Below are positions 23,101 through 41,819 of a stretch of 64,000 nt of DNA, in pieces. A model generated the notes under the pieces. It searched no databases and was not told the origin of the DNA. It was given only the letters and a program-made list of their open reading frames with translations. Position 1 is the stretch's first letter; the number at the start of each line of letters is the position of its first letter. The position numbers were made by a program, and so were the translations under genes. Origin of the DNA: Lepisosteus oculatus (Eukaryota; Chordata; Actinopteri; Semionotiformes; Lepisosteidae); contig NC_090698.1 of assembly GCF_040954835.1 (NCBI RefSeq), positions 6,632,501-6,696,500 of the forward strand, written 5' to 3'.

Positions 23101-25021
23101 GGACTATAGACACTGCTAGACTCACAGCTGTCCCTCTCCTCTCACACTCCCCCTGAATTCACCAGCACACACACACTGACACACCCGACTGTACTGTAGA
23201 CACTGCTAGAGCCACTGCTGTCCCTCTCCTCTGACACTCACCCTGAATTCACCAGCACACACACTGTCACACCTGACTGTACTGTAGACACTGCTAGAGC
23301 CACTGCTGTCCCTCTCCTCTGACACTCACCCTGAATTCACCAGCACACACAAACCATCACACCTGACTGGACTGTAGACACTGCTAGACTCACAGCTGTC
23401 CCTCTCCTCTCACACTCTGCATTATTGTGAGCCAATAAGAACAGTCACAAATGAGAGAAGGCCATTTGTGCCTGTCTAGCTCTTTTGGCAGTTAGTGGCC
23501 AATGGATTCATGAATCTCATCCAGTCATGTCTTGAAAGAAGCCAGAGAATTGGTTTCAACAACATGCCTGGGTAGCTCGTCCCACACTCCTACTGTACAT
23601 CCCTTTGGGAAAAGAAGTGCCTCCCGTTATCAGTTTTAAATACACTTGTAATAGTTTCCCCCTGTGTTCCCTGGTCCGTGTTTCACTGTTCTTTCTAAAG
23701 ATGTCCCCTGGGTTGACTTTGCATACTGTAATAATTATAAATATAATTGTTATATTATTCAATAAGAATCTTATATTTTTCAATATATTCACTGTCTGAT
23801 ATTTGAACACCTATAGTGGCATCTGTGTGTAGTATTGTCTGCCCCTCTAACCTCCCCCCCGTCCCCTGCTACGATCCTGTCCCCGACAGTGTTAGCCTGA
23901 GGTGGAGTGGTGTCGGTGTTGTTCGTGTTGTGCGCGTTGAGAGGGGACCTGCACTAAGCCTGACTGTGTTACTCTGCCACTCAGAGCACGTCCTCCCCCC
24001 GTTCTCCTCTGTACTCCTGCAAGCGCCACATGACTTCACCCCCGCAGCTGAGCGACAGGGGAGCCCTCGGCCAGGCCGCCTCCCAGAAGGAGCAGGGTAA
24101 GGCTCGCTGACACGCCCCCGCTCCACACGGCCCCCTGCAAGGGTCTCGGACCGCTTTGCTCTTTCTGTCTCACTGTCTAGTTCTTTCTGTCTAACAGGCA
24201 GGGCCTTGCATGTTTATGGTGTCCTTTCTTTGGATCAGTGTTTCCAAATTGAACAAGGTACATTGGAACAACAACAAGATATGTTAGGAACAAAGCAAGA
24301 TGTTACACAGGGTTGTGGTGTCTCAAGAGCACGAGGCTGCAATGAGTTCTAGGAATGCAATTTATTTAGCTCTTGCCATTTCACAGTTGTGAAGGGCACT
24401 TGTTTCTGTTTCAATGGTCAAGGTTATCTATGGCATGCTGAGCTCTAATAATGGTGATATAGCTGTCTGTGGAAGCTAACTTTGACTTCATATATGCAAA
24501 AAGTGGAATGAGATCAATTCTCATAATTCATATCTGTCTTTCTGTCCATCTGTCTATGGACAGTATTTCTTCTTTTTATGAAACTTTCATTAGTTCCTTT
24601 TTTGGTTTGTCCCCCCCTTTATCTGTCCACCACCTCCCTTCCTCTCTCCCTCTCTCCCTCCTCCCTCTCCCTCCTAGGCTCTGTCTCTCCTCGTGCTGTG
24701 AGTGGAGGGACCTCTCCCCGCTCCGCCAGGTGTCTGCGTCACGGCTCAGGCGTCGAGTCCCGGCGCGCCGTGCGAGCGGTCTGCCTCCTCATGGGGGGGG
24801 CAGCTGCTTCCTCTGCACTGGGGTACCTGGGATCCTGTAACCCCCCCGCCACCACGGCCGCAGGCCATACCCCTGAAATCCAGCCACCTGCTGAATTGAG
24901 GGAGCTGGGGTACCACCCTGCCGTACTCTCACCCGACCCTGAGGCATCACACTTCACCACCTTTGAGTTTGAGGGCGACCAGGACTTTGATGCCTTCGAC
25001 TGTGGGGGGTTTGCATTCTAA
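17164..25021 (+). CDS. PH-domain protein of unassigned family
   Basis: Exons 17164-17206, 21327-21585, 22236-22269, 23985-24096 and 24678-25021 have GT-AG borders and matching phases. They total 792 nt, or 263 codons plus stop. Residues about 5-108 form a pleckstrin homology domain: it opens GFLKKYGGFLFKQWKERF, has LTVDGSLLVC, and ends in the helix QWLNILRKVKE with the conserved tryptophan. A Ser/Pro-rich linker follows, then a short Ala/Gly-rich hydrophobic stretch (about residues 181-201) and an acidic, Phe-rich tail (DFDAFDCGGFAF). PH domains usually bind phosphoinositides or proteins at membranes. The PH domain plus late hydrophobic stretch recalls evectins (PLEKHB), but I could not confirm that. 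It is head-to-head with axl. The large first intron holds a 45-bp minisatellite and a SINE. Orthology and function are unknown. Confidence 0.85.
17470..18935. repeat. 45-bp minisatellite, about 32 units
   Basis: Units follow the pattern ACTGGACCAGTGATCTCTGG, ACTGTAGGG, TTACAATATGACACAG. Unit variants differ by T/C, A/G and GTAGGG/ATAGTG changes, and some larger blocks are themselves repeated. 45 is divisible by 3, so false reading frames run on both strands. It lies in intron 1 of the PH-domain gene. The same unit occurs again at 56700-56990. Confidence 0.95.
18940..19800. other. PH-gene intron 1, no feature recognised
   Basis: AT-rich sequence with a short (AAT)n run at 19130-19151. No exon seen. 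Confidence 0.35.
19805..20345 (+). mobile_element. 5S rRNA-derived SINE (SINE3-like), diverged
   Basis: The head ATCAGATCTCAGAAGCTGAA, then GAGCCTGGTCAGTGCTGGAA, mimics the internal promoter region of 5S rRNA. The body shares an order of blocks with the element at 34415-34891. The tail GAAAGCACTTTGGGATCC and an ATT-rich end match L2-like 3' termini used by such SINEs. Confidence 0.75.
20346..21320. other. PH-gene intron 1, remainder
   Basis: No exon recognised. It has an imperfect CTAACCCTAACC stretch near 21060-21150 and a pyrimidine-rich tract leading to the exon 2 acceptor at 21326. Confidence 0.4.
22270..22820. other. PH-gene intron 3, degenerate ATTGTGACA repeats
   Basis: From 22580 to 22800 there are many scattered ATTGTGACA-like words, an old and diverged tandem repeat. 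Nothing else recognised. Confidence 0.4.
22820..23420. repeat. 86-90-bp minisatellite, about 7 units
   Basis: The unit starts TCACACCTGACTGTACTGTA, continues GACACTGCTAGACTCACAGC and TGTCCCTCTCCTCTCACACT, and ends in CTGAATTCACCAGCACACAC. First-to-second unit spacing is 90 bp. It lies in intron 3 of the PH-domain gene. Confidence 0.92.
23420..23720 (+). repeat. Dispersed repeat family A
   Basis: Contains GAAGGCCATTTGTGCC, ATCTCATCCAGTCATGTCTT, CAACATGCCTGGGTAGCTCG and AAGAAGTGCCTCCCGTT, matching the other family A copies in the window. It follows the 90-bp array directly. Confidence 0.7.
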
Positions 25022-25600
25022 AGGTGCTCGATGTGTTCACTTGCAAGTAAGGGTCCATTTGTCATTGAAAAACCATGTATTCTGACAGGCTATTCTAAGT
25101 AAATTAAGATAGTCTGAATACAGTAACTGACTATTTTGGATAGCTGTATTCTAAACTGGTACTGCATATTGTGTTAAAATTATTTGAATGCCTCGGGCAC
25201 TATCCAGAATAACAATATTATGATGATGTAATGCCTGGTGCAGTTCTCGTAGCTGGGGTATAACTGAAAAAACCCTGTATTTTTTTACATTTTGTCAGTC
25301 CACATTGTACAAGCTTAACTTTAAAATCATTGGAATGGCCAAATGCAGCTTGGAATTGACAAATGCAAAGGCAAAGCCTTAAAATATTGGACAGAGAATG
25401 ACTTTGTTCTCCCTGGACATGATTGTCCTGCTGATAATTTAAAAAAAAAGGAAAGACAGGGTTGTTAGTGACCAAATGGATTACCTTTTTTTTTGGGGTG
25501 TTGCTATGGTTTCTATGTACCTGTATGGAATGTTTCTGTGAGTTCTGGGAGTGATTGCTGTGCAAGTTACTCACTGCTGAACTCCAATAAAGCCCTCAAC
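25022..25600 (+). other. Presumed 3' UTR of the PH-domain gene
   Basis: Follows the stop codon at 25019-25021 without repeats and runs to a canonical polyadenylation signal. Confidence 0.5.
25586..25591 (+). terminator. Polyadenylation signal of the PH-domain gene
   Basis: AATAAA 565 bp after the stop codon. A second AATAAA lies near 26215, so a longer 3' UTR is possible. Confidence 0.5.
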
Positions 25601-26400
25601 AGCTCTTAAAAAGCAAATGACATGTTAAGGCTGAATACATCTTGAACAGCTGTTATTACATTCCTGTATTCCTGTGATCAAATGTATTCAAAATTTCAAC
25701 CAGGTAGATTTCTAATACTTTGTTGTTCAGAATATATTCTGCAAAGAAAACATAGTGACACTGTACACAACCATTCCCTAGATATCTCCAACACTCATTT
25801 GAAAATGGGATATTATTATTATTAACCCTTTCTCCATTTCAATGTGTTTCTGTCACATTCTGTCAGGGAATGTGGGAGTCTGTATCTGTTTTATTTAATT
25901 TGCTGTCCATTCTGATACTCGACATACTGTTTTTTGTACCGGTTCATTTTGATATTCTGTCCTTTCGACACTCTTTTACTATCTACCCCCTCTAATTTCT
26001 CCCTCTAGCCCTTTGTACTGTCCTCGCATCTCCCCTTCCTCCCTGTATTCCCCTCTCATCTTCTCTCTCCAGCTCTTGAAATTAAACCCCTGCATACATT
26101 TATTCTCTCCTCTCCTCCCCCTTATCTCCCTCATTCGCTCACACCTCAGCTTCTCCCCCATCTCTCTCAGTGCTTCTGTATCTTTATCTCTCTCATTGTG
26201 CTCTGTACACACAGGAATAAAGACATCAGGCACAGTGTCTCAGTGTCTGCAGAGTCATCTCTGTGCCATCGCTTGAATCAATACATCTTGTCTGGCTGCT
26301 GTGGGAAAGTCAATGTGTGACAAGTGATGGCAGTGCAGTATGGATTGGAGTCTGGGGTGTCACTGTGAACTGTCATGGTGCATTTTTGAAGATGTTGATC
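25600..26400. other. Intergenic, no gene seen
   Basis: AT-rich, then pyrimidine-rich (25980-26190). No exon recognised. Confidence 0.35.
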
Positions 26401-27265
26401 AACGAGTCGAGTGTCAGTGTGTCTGTTGGCCAATGAGCTGTGTGTCAGTGTCTGTGTTGTTGTTGGGTCATTAGCTATGTGTCTGTGTGTGCTGGTCAGT
26501 CAGCCCTGTGTCAGTGTGTGTGCTGGTCAGTCAGCTGTGTGTCAGTGTGTTTGCTGGTCAGTCAGTTGTGTGTCTGTGTGTGCTGGTCAGTCAGCCCTGT
26601 GTCAGTGTGTGTGCTGGTCAGTCTGTTGTGTGTCAGTGTGTGTGCTGGTCAGTCTGCTGTGTGTCAGTGTGTGTGCTGGTCAGTCAGCCCTGTGTCAGTG
26701 TGTGTGCTGGTCAGTCAGCTGTATGTCTGTGTGCTGGTCAGTCTGCTGTGTGTTGGTGTGTATGCTGGTCTGTCAGATGTGTGTCTGTGTGTGCTGGTCA
26801 GTCAGCTGTGTGTCAGTGTGTGTGCTGGTCAGTCAGCTGTGTGTCAGTGTGTTTGCTGGTCAGTCAGTTGTGTGTCTGTGTGTGCTGGTCAGTCAGCCCT
26901 GTGTCAGTGTGTGTGCTGGTCAGTCTGTTGTGTGTCAGTGTGTGTGCTGGTCAGTCTGCTGTGTGTCAGTGTGTGTGCTGGTCAGTCAGCCCTGTGTCAG
27001 TGTGTGTGCTGGTCAGTCAGCTGTATGTCTGTGTGCTGGTCAGTCTGCTGTGTGTTGGTGTGTATGCTGGTCTGTCAGATGTGTGTCTGTGTGTGCTGGT
27101 CAGTCTGCTGTGTGTTGGTGTGTATGCTGGTCTGTCAGATGTGTGTCTGTGTGTGCTGGTCAGTCTGCTGTGTGTTGGTGTGTGTGCTGGTCAGTCAGCT
27201 GTGTGTCAGTGTGTGTGCTGGTCAGTCAGCTGTGTGTCAGTGTGTGTGCTGGTTTGTCAGTTTGT
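26400..27265. repeat. 31-bp minisatellite with a ~302-bp higher-order period
   Basis: Basic unit GTGTGTGCTGGTCAGTCAGC plus a CTGTGTGTCAGT half. Ordered unit variants (TCAGCCC, TCTGTTG, TCTGCTG, TCAGATG) repeat as a block: the series beginning GTGTTTGCTGG near 26548 recurs near 26850. Open frames on the plus strand are repeat artefacts. Confidence 0.93.
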
Positions 27266-27269
27266 GTTA

Positions 27270-28100
27270 GCGTGCATGCAGCTGGGCTGTTAAATCCAGA
27301 TGTTGCTGTGCTGTAATCCCGAGAGATTATCACTGCAACAGCAGTTTGGCAGCAGACTTAACTCCTCACTCACCAAACATACTGTATTATACAAAACAGC
27401 TACAGCTACAGTATATCTGAATTATTTGTATAGTCACACCGTTATATATCAATATTAAAAAAGTGTGTAGCCAGGGCTACTTTTTTATTTTATGGTGTGT
27501 TCCATTGGAGAGCCCTCACAGCTCTTTCATTCCTAGTGATGGGGTGATAATTAACCATGATGCCATCTTTACCATGTTCAAAACAGTAGAGAAAAAATAT
27601 AACCTCTCGGTACATACTGTAGATACTAATCCACATTTTGGTAAGGATAGACATTCATATATCAGAGGTATATTTAGAGATATACTGCTACTATAAAATC
27701 ATGTACATGCAAAATAGAGACACTTATGTACAAGTATCACAGAACAATAGTGTACCTTATAAACACATACTGGTATGCAGTATTGAGGTGTATTCCACAA
27801 GCACACACACTCACATTGTCTTACATAACCAAATGAACAGGATCAGGACTGTAATGTCTGATAAGTTACATGCTGGCACAGTGGTCATGTTAAGTGTCAT
27901 GTTCCAATAGCTTGATCCGTTCAGCTTTTACACACACACATACACACGAGGTGCTAAATAACAGTTCGGCAGCTGTGGCAGGATAGCGCAAGAAAGGGAC
28001 GTAATTACAGCTGGCCTGCCACTAGAGGGCGCATAGCCTCTAATCTTTCTGAAGTGCTGCAGTGGGAATGAATTATGTCATTTATAGTTAATAACATCAC
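27270..28100. other. Intergenic, no feature recognised
   Basis: AT-rich unique-looking DNA with CA runs near 27800 and 27930. No gene supported. Confidence 0.35.
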
Positions 28101-28104
28101 ATCA

Positions 28105-28372
28105 CTTTATTAACCCATTACAATTTCTTGCATTAGGAATTTGTCTTTTCGCATGACCCAGCTTGCTCTCCATGAGACACACAGACAGGATGAGAGCATG
28201 GGGTCAGAGCGCAGGGTCAGCCATTGCACAGCGGCCCTGGAGCAGCTGGGGTTAAGGGCCTTGCTCAGGGGCCCAACGGAGTAGGATTCCTCTGCCGGCT
28301 GCGGGATTTGAACCTGCAACCTTCCAGCCACAGGCGCAGATCCTTAGCCACAGAGCCACCACTCCGCCCCAG
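28105..28372 (-). mobile_element. tRNA-derived SINE
   Basis: On the minus strand the head reads GGGGCGGAGTGGTGGCTCTG with an A-box-like TGGCTCTGTGGC and a B box GGTTCAAATCCC. This is followed by CTGAGCAAGGCCCTTAACC, a string common to many fish SINEs. The element ends near TAATGGGTTAATAAAG. Confidence 0.8.
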
Positions 28373-28493
28373 TTGGTGAAGGGCTTAGAGTTCACATCCT
28401 CACATGGGAGCAGTTAAGCATGGTTTGGAATCTGAGTGCCGATCTTGCTTGTACAGATGGAAAAGAACTAGAATCAAGCCGGCTGGAGTTCTC

Positions 28494-29785
28494 TCAGCCG
28501 TTGTGCTGCTGCGCTTGCAGACCCTGGAGACAGCCCTGCTTGACGGCCTGGTCTGTCGCCGCAGCTTGCAGCCGGCACTGGAGTTGCATGTCACTGAAGA
28601 CCGAGGGAAAGGTCCTGCTCATCACATCGGGCTGATGAGACTGGGCGATGTTCCTGCTCTAAATGAGGTCTGATGGTCTAAAACCTAAAAGTGGGTATTT
28701 GGACAAATCCCTTCTTCTGGCAGGGTGACTCAGGCATTCTGCTTGCATAAAACACAGCTGACAGCTGTGGAACGGTCTTGGAGGCACTCCTACCTCCTAA
28801 TTTAAAACACTTGTATTCCAACCACTGTCTCTGTATGCCCCCCTTACTGTACAGATGAAAGTTTTCGAAAGGGAGGAGGCAAGTCAACACGTGATCTCAT
28901 CCAGCTGTTTCTTGAAAGACAACAGGCTATTGGTATAAACGTAGCATAAAGAAGTGATTCCTGTTTTCAGTTTGAAATGCTCTTTCCTCTACTTTGCGTT
29001 TCATTCAGAAGAAATCCTGTGGGGTTGATTTGAGGATTCTGACTGCTTGAATCAGGGACCCCAGTGGTCTTCTGTCCTAGAAGAAAGTTCAGTTCCTTCA
29101 GCCTCTCACTAGGAGACTGCCTTAAGCTCCAGTTGCTCTTCCCTGAACCGATTCCAGACTTGTGGTGACTAAGAATGAACACTATTCTAAAGGAGACGTT
29201 ACCAGTGCATTATACAGTTATAGCATCTCTTCACTTATATTCACACTTAACTATACTCTAGCCTGTAGTACACATCTTCTAGACAAACATGGCAAACGTA
29301 CACAAACATACCCAGGCAAAAGTGCATTTTTTTACTTAGCCTATCATCCATCACACAAGGACCATTTCACAAGTGTTCTTGCTTGTGGTCTTGCCCTTTG
29401 GGCAGGACCCGTGTTATTACAGTCTGCACATAGCAGAATCTGCCATGCATCCTCCTGCTCAGCTCAGGCACCCTTCTCTAGTTTTTCAGGCGAACACTGG
29501 GGTGATGCCAGTACTTGCCTTCCCCACAGGGACCGGGCAGTGGTACAAGATTCCCTGGAACAACCCCTTCATCCAGAGAGCCAAGCCCTCCAGCCAGCCT
29601 CCTCTGGGGACTCAGGCCAAGGGCTGCTTTTTCTGCCTGTGCGTCTGGCATCGTCAAGATGGACGCTCACAGGCTGCAGAAGGGGCACAGTTTGCGACTG
29701 GACCTCCTCCAGCTGCTCCTGCAGGCTGCCAGCCGTGAGGGTCAGCTGCTGGGCTTCAGCCTCATGGGCCTGGCAGCTAGGGCAC
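28494..29785 (-). CDS. Possible coiled-coil gene, two 3' exons only
   Basis: Two stop-free minus-strand segments have usable borders. 29671-29785 (acceptor CTCTGCAG, donor CCT/GTGAGC) encodes 38 residues including AGSLQEQLEEVQSQTV. 28494-28658 (acceptor CTCATTTAG) encodes 54 residues with DMQLQCRLQAAATDQAVKQG and ends at a stop. Their phases fit (0 to 0), and both are Gln/Leu/Glu-rich in a way typical of coiled coils. No upstream exon in a matching phase was found; a candidate at 29864-29954 is out of frame. The region also stays open on the plus strand, so this may be chance. No family recognised. Confidence 0.22.
28870..29285 (+). repeat. Dispersed repeat family A, longer copy
   Basis: Contains GATCTCATCCAGCTGTTTCT, the TTCAGTTCCTTCAGCCTCTC segment and GTGACTAAGAATGAACACTA followed by ACCAGTGCATTATACAG. 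It includes 3' modules missing from the other copies. Confidence 0.65.
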
Positions 29786-29959
29786 CTGCAGAGCCACAGC
29801 GTCCTGGCCACACAAACTCGGTTGCTGTTTCAGTCAGATTTCTGAAGCTGGCCCCAGTCCTGTACTCACCCCAGGAGGCTCTCCTCTGAGAATAGGGGAA
29901 ACCTGTCCCACGCTCTGTGTCTACTGAGGCTCGTTTCAGCTCATAAAACTCCAAGCACT

Positions 29960-31190
29960 TAACCCCTAAAAAGTCCCCTTCTATACATTCCCATTATCCC
30001 AGTTTAGTTTGGTTTATTGTCATCTGCACAAGTGCTACGAACTGTTTACTTCCATGTATGTTCCAATACAAAAAACATTAAAGGAATCACCAAAAACATA
30101 AACACAGAACATCAGCAGCAACACCCATGTGAAAATGTGCCTTCCAATCATTTATTCAATAACAGAATAAGGGATAATTTGTTCATTAATAATTCAAGCA
30201 GCGACTGAAATTCACCAGGTGAGCTATTTTCATGTTCTTGGCCACGTTTGGCGACCCCCTACTGGTAGGTCCTGGTTATTGTAGTTCCATTAATAGGGAA
30301 TGTGCACTTTCCTGCCGTAACTGTGTTCACGCAATATGAAGCACGAACAATACAAGCAGTACTGTGCCAAGGTTAGCTTGGGACTTTGTTTTGCAGATGT
30401 TTATGTCACGGTGGTACAGAGTGTGAGATGCAGGAGGTCTGCTGTGTCTGCTGGGGTGAGTGTGCATGCGATTCTAAAGAGCTGGCAAGCTAGCATTTTG
30501 CGTCACATGTCATGTCAGCATATCACCTCGTGATGTGATGACTTCTTTTATTGTCTCTTAGCTTGTCTTATCTCAGTGAAGTCAATGTCAATCTAATAGA
30601 CTTTAAATATGTTGACTAACCATGAAAAACCACTGTTCGTTGAGGACCTATGTCTTGATCTGCCCCTGTCACTCCGATCTCTGCTTGTTCAAACCACATT
30701 CAAACTCAAAAAGCCAGAAAACAGAAAACACTGTGGAAACACTGTGGCCAAGAATGGCACAAGCAGGGCTACAATAACACACACAGGCCATGTGCAGGAT
30801 GTGGAGACATGGCTGTTGAGGATTTCTGTTGAACTCTCTCTTTTTCCACTCATGCTCTTCCCAGGCTCTGCTGGGAAGTGGAGCTGAGTCCCCGTTAGTG
30901 ATGGATCAAGGTTATACAGTATGCAGTCCACCCTGAGGGATGTCTGGATATCAGTGAGCGTGGAACCGACGTACAAAACGATACGCTAATTAGGGGGTAC
31001 AACAGACCAGTAGTGCGATTGTGTGGGCAGGCGTGTTTCAGTGTGGCAGAAGTTACCCACTTCTGAGCATCGCAGTCACATCCAATCTTAAATCATGGCA
31101 CTGACAAAGATATTTAAAGTTTCTCTGAGGTCCTTTAAATTCTGAAAATTATATTTCCAAGAAAAGGACAACCAGGCAGAAGAAATGGAT
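29960..31190. other. Intergenic, no gene supported
   Basis: Ordinary sequence. A short GTTTATTGTCATCTGCACAA string near 30012 resembles a fish interspersed repeat. No exon recognised. Confidence 0.35.
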
Positions 31191-31192
31191 TC

Positions 31193-31198
31193 TTTATT
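31193..31198 (-). terminator. Candidate polyadenylation signal of the CDKL gene
   Basis: TTTATT on the plus strand (AATAAA on minus), about 1.04 kb beyond the kinase stop codon at 32236. The intervening DNA (31200-32235) is GC-rich and non-repetitive, as expected for a 3' UTR. Confidence 0.4.
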
Positions 31199-32235
31199 GC
31201 AGAATCTGCCATGTGTTAACACTGCTATATACATTTTTTACATATATAACTATTGACAATTATACAGTACATCACATCATATATAAAACATATTATATAC
31301 ATTTAAAAGCTTTCTCCTGTCTTACCACCTAATGTAAGAACATACTGGATTCTACAGAATCTGGATTCTACAGAAATTCCAGTGTAAGAACTGAGAAATT
31401 TCTATATTATTGAAGAGTAAGACAAGTAGTAAACTGATACAGCACAGCAGATCCACAGCAGTGGAGGCCTGGTAGCCCGGTTCTCTATTCCTGGACCTCT
31501 TCTGACAGTCCAGAACGCTACCTTGCAAGGTCCCCTGTCGCTGTGTGCTTCTCACTCTTCTGTGCACTGAAGTGCTACAAGGCTTTGACTGCTGTACTTC
31601 AGAAAGTCTCCTGTTTTTTCTACAATCTGGAACCAGTTCTTCCTCATTGTCCACCCTTCCCACTTCAGAACCGCTTCCTGCTGGTGGACCGGGCCTGCCC
31701 TTACGGCCCGCGTTGCGTGCCGGCCCGAGGGACACGACAGAGGCAGGACCTGCTTTCCTCCAAAACGCTTGCTCCTGGCCCGCGCCGCGAGCTCCGCGGT
31801 GCCTTACAGCAGAGTGAGGGCCAGCTCGACCGATGTCCGAGTACGTCTGAGCAGGGCCATGGGCCACGAGACAGAGCAGGCCAGCACTAGACCCTTCCCC
31901 GTGCAGCATCTTCTAGGACGGAGGCTGCCGCCCAAGTCAAGCACCTCCACTCACTGGAGGTGGGCCGAACTCCGCTGCTCCCCCACTGACGCTGGAACAC
32001 AAGTTACCAACAGGAGGCCAGCAGCCAAAACTCCCACAGTCTCCGGCCTTTGTAAGGTGTGCAGGAAAAGAGTCACCGGCTGCACACGTGGGCTCGGAGC
32101 GAAGATGGGACTCGGGTGGTTTCTCAGCAGCTCATCAAGCAGAGAATCAGCTGGGAACAGACACACAGACACACACATGCAAACAGTCTCACACTCGTCC
32201 CACGTACACACTCATACTCACAGACTGACTCGGCC

Positions 32236-40567
<8,332 letters not shown>

Positions 40568-40629
40568 CTAATCTGCACTCATCTGCTTCTGAACTGGAAC
40601 CCTGAAATATTGCTAATCTTTCAAGTTGC

Positions 40630-41705
40630 ATCAGACTGCTCGACTGCACTGGGACTGTAACTCCTATTGTAACAGGACTGTTCCACTGTACTGGGACTGT
40701 AGCCCCTACTGTAACAGGACTGTTCCACTGTACTGGGACTGTAGCCCCTATTGTAACAGGACTGTTCCACTGTACTGGGACTGTAGCCCCTACTGTAACA
40801 GGACTGTTCCACTGTACTGGGACTGTAGCTCCTATTGTAACAGGACTGTTCCACTGTACTGGGACTGTAGCCCCTACTGTAACAGGACTGTTCTACTGTA
40901 CTGGGACTGTAGCTCCTACTGTAACAGGACTGTTCTACTCTACTGGGACTGTAGCTCCTACTGTAACAGGACTGTTCTACTGTACTGGGACTGTAACTCC
41001 TATTGTAACAGGACTGTTCTACTGTGCTGGGGCTGTAGCTCCTATTGTAACAGGACTGTTCCACTGTACTGGGACTGTAGCCCCTACTGTAACAGGACTG
41101 TTCCACTGTACTGGGACTGTAGCCCCTATTGTAACAGGACTGTTCCACTGTACTGGGACTGTAGCTCCTATTGTAACAGGACTGTTCCACTGTACTGGGA
41201 CTGTAGCCCCTACTGTAACAGGACTGTTCTACTGTACTGGGACTGTAGCTCCTATTGTAACAGGACTGTTCTACTGTACTGGGACTGTAACTCCTATTGT
41301 AACAGGACTGTTCTACTGTGCTGGGGCTGTAGCTCCTATTGTAACAGGACTGTTCCACTGTACTGGGACTGTAGCCCCTACTGTAACAGGACTGTTCCAC
41401 TGTACTGGGACTGTAGCCCCTATTGTAACAGGACTGTTCTACTGTACTGGGACTGTAGCTCCTATTGTAACAGGACTGTTCCACTGTACTGGGACTGTAG
41501 CTCCTATTGTAACAGGACTGTTCCACTGTACTGGGACTGTAGCCCCTATTGTAACAGGACTGTTCTACTGTACTGGGACTGTAGCCCCTACTGTAACAGG
41601 ATTGTTCTACTGTACTGGGACTGTAGCTCCTACTGTAACAGGACTGTTCTACTGTACTGGGACTGTAGCTCCTACTGTAACAGGACTGTTCCACTGTATA
41701 TTACT
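40630..41705. repeat. 42-bp minisatellite, about 25 units, in the CDKL 5' region
   Basis: Unit CTGTACTGGGACTGTAGCCC plus CTACTGTAACAGGACTGTTC. Variants are CCCCTA/CTCCTA, TTCCAC/TTCTAC and GTAG/GTAA. Stop-free in frames on both strands because 42 is divisible by 3. It lies just upstream of the first coding exon, in the presumed 5' UTR intron. Confidence 0.95.
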
Positions 41706-41819
41706 TTAGTCCCCCATTGTAAAAGGTTAAAATGACATATCCTTACCTACACTGCAGTGGCCACTGGACATATCCTTACCTTGTAAGGTGATTATATATA
41801 TTTTTTTCTGCGTCTACGT

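Noticed and set aside
28290-28372. tRNA gene
   Set aside because: The A- and B-box-like motifs belong to a SINE head; no full cloverleaf, and the downstream body is SINE sequence.
29162-29845. 227-codon plus-strand frame
   Set aside because: Starts in a dispersed repeat and has no recognisable domain.
40621-41735. Open frames of 357 and 369 codons in the 42-bp array
   Set aside because: Same artefact of a stop-free unit divisible by 3; no independent coding evidence.
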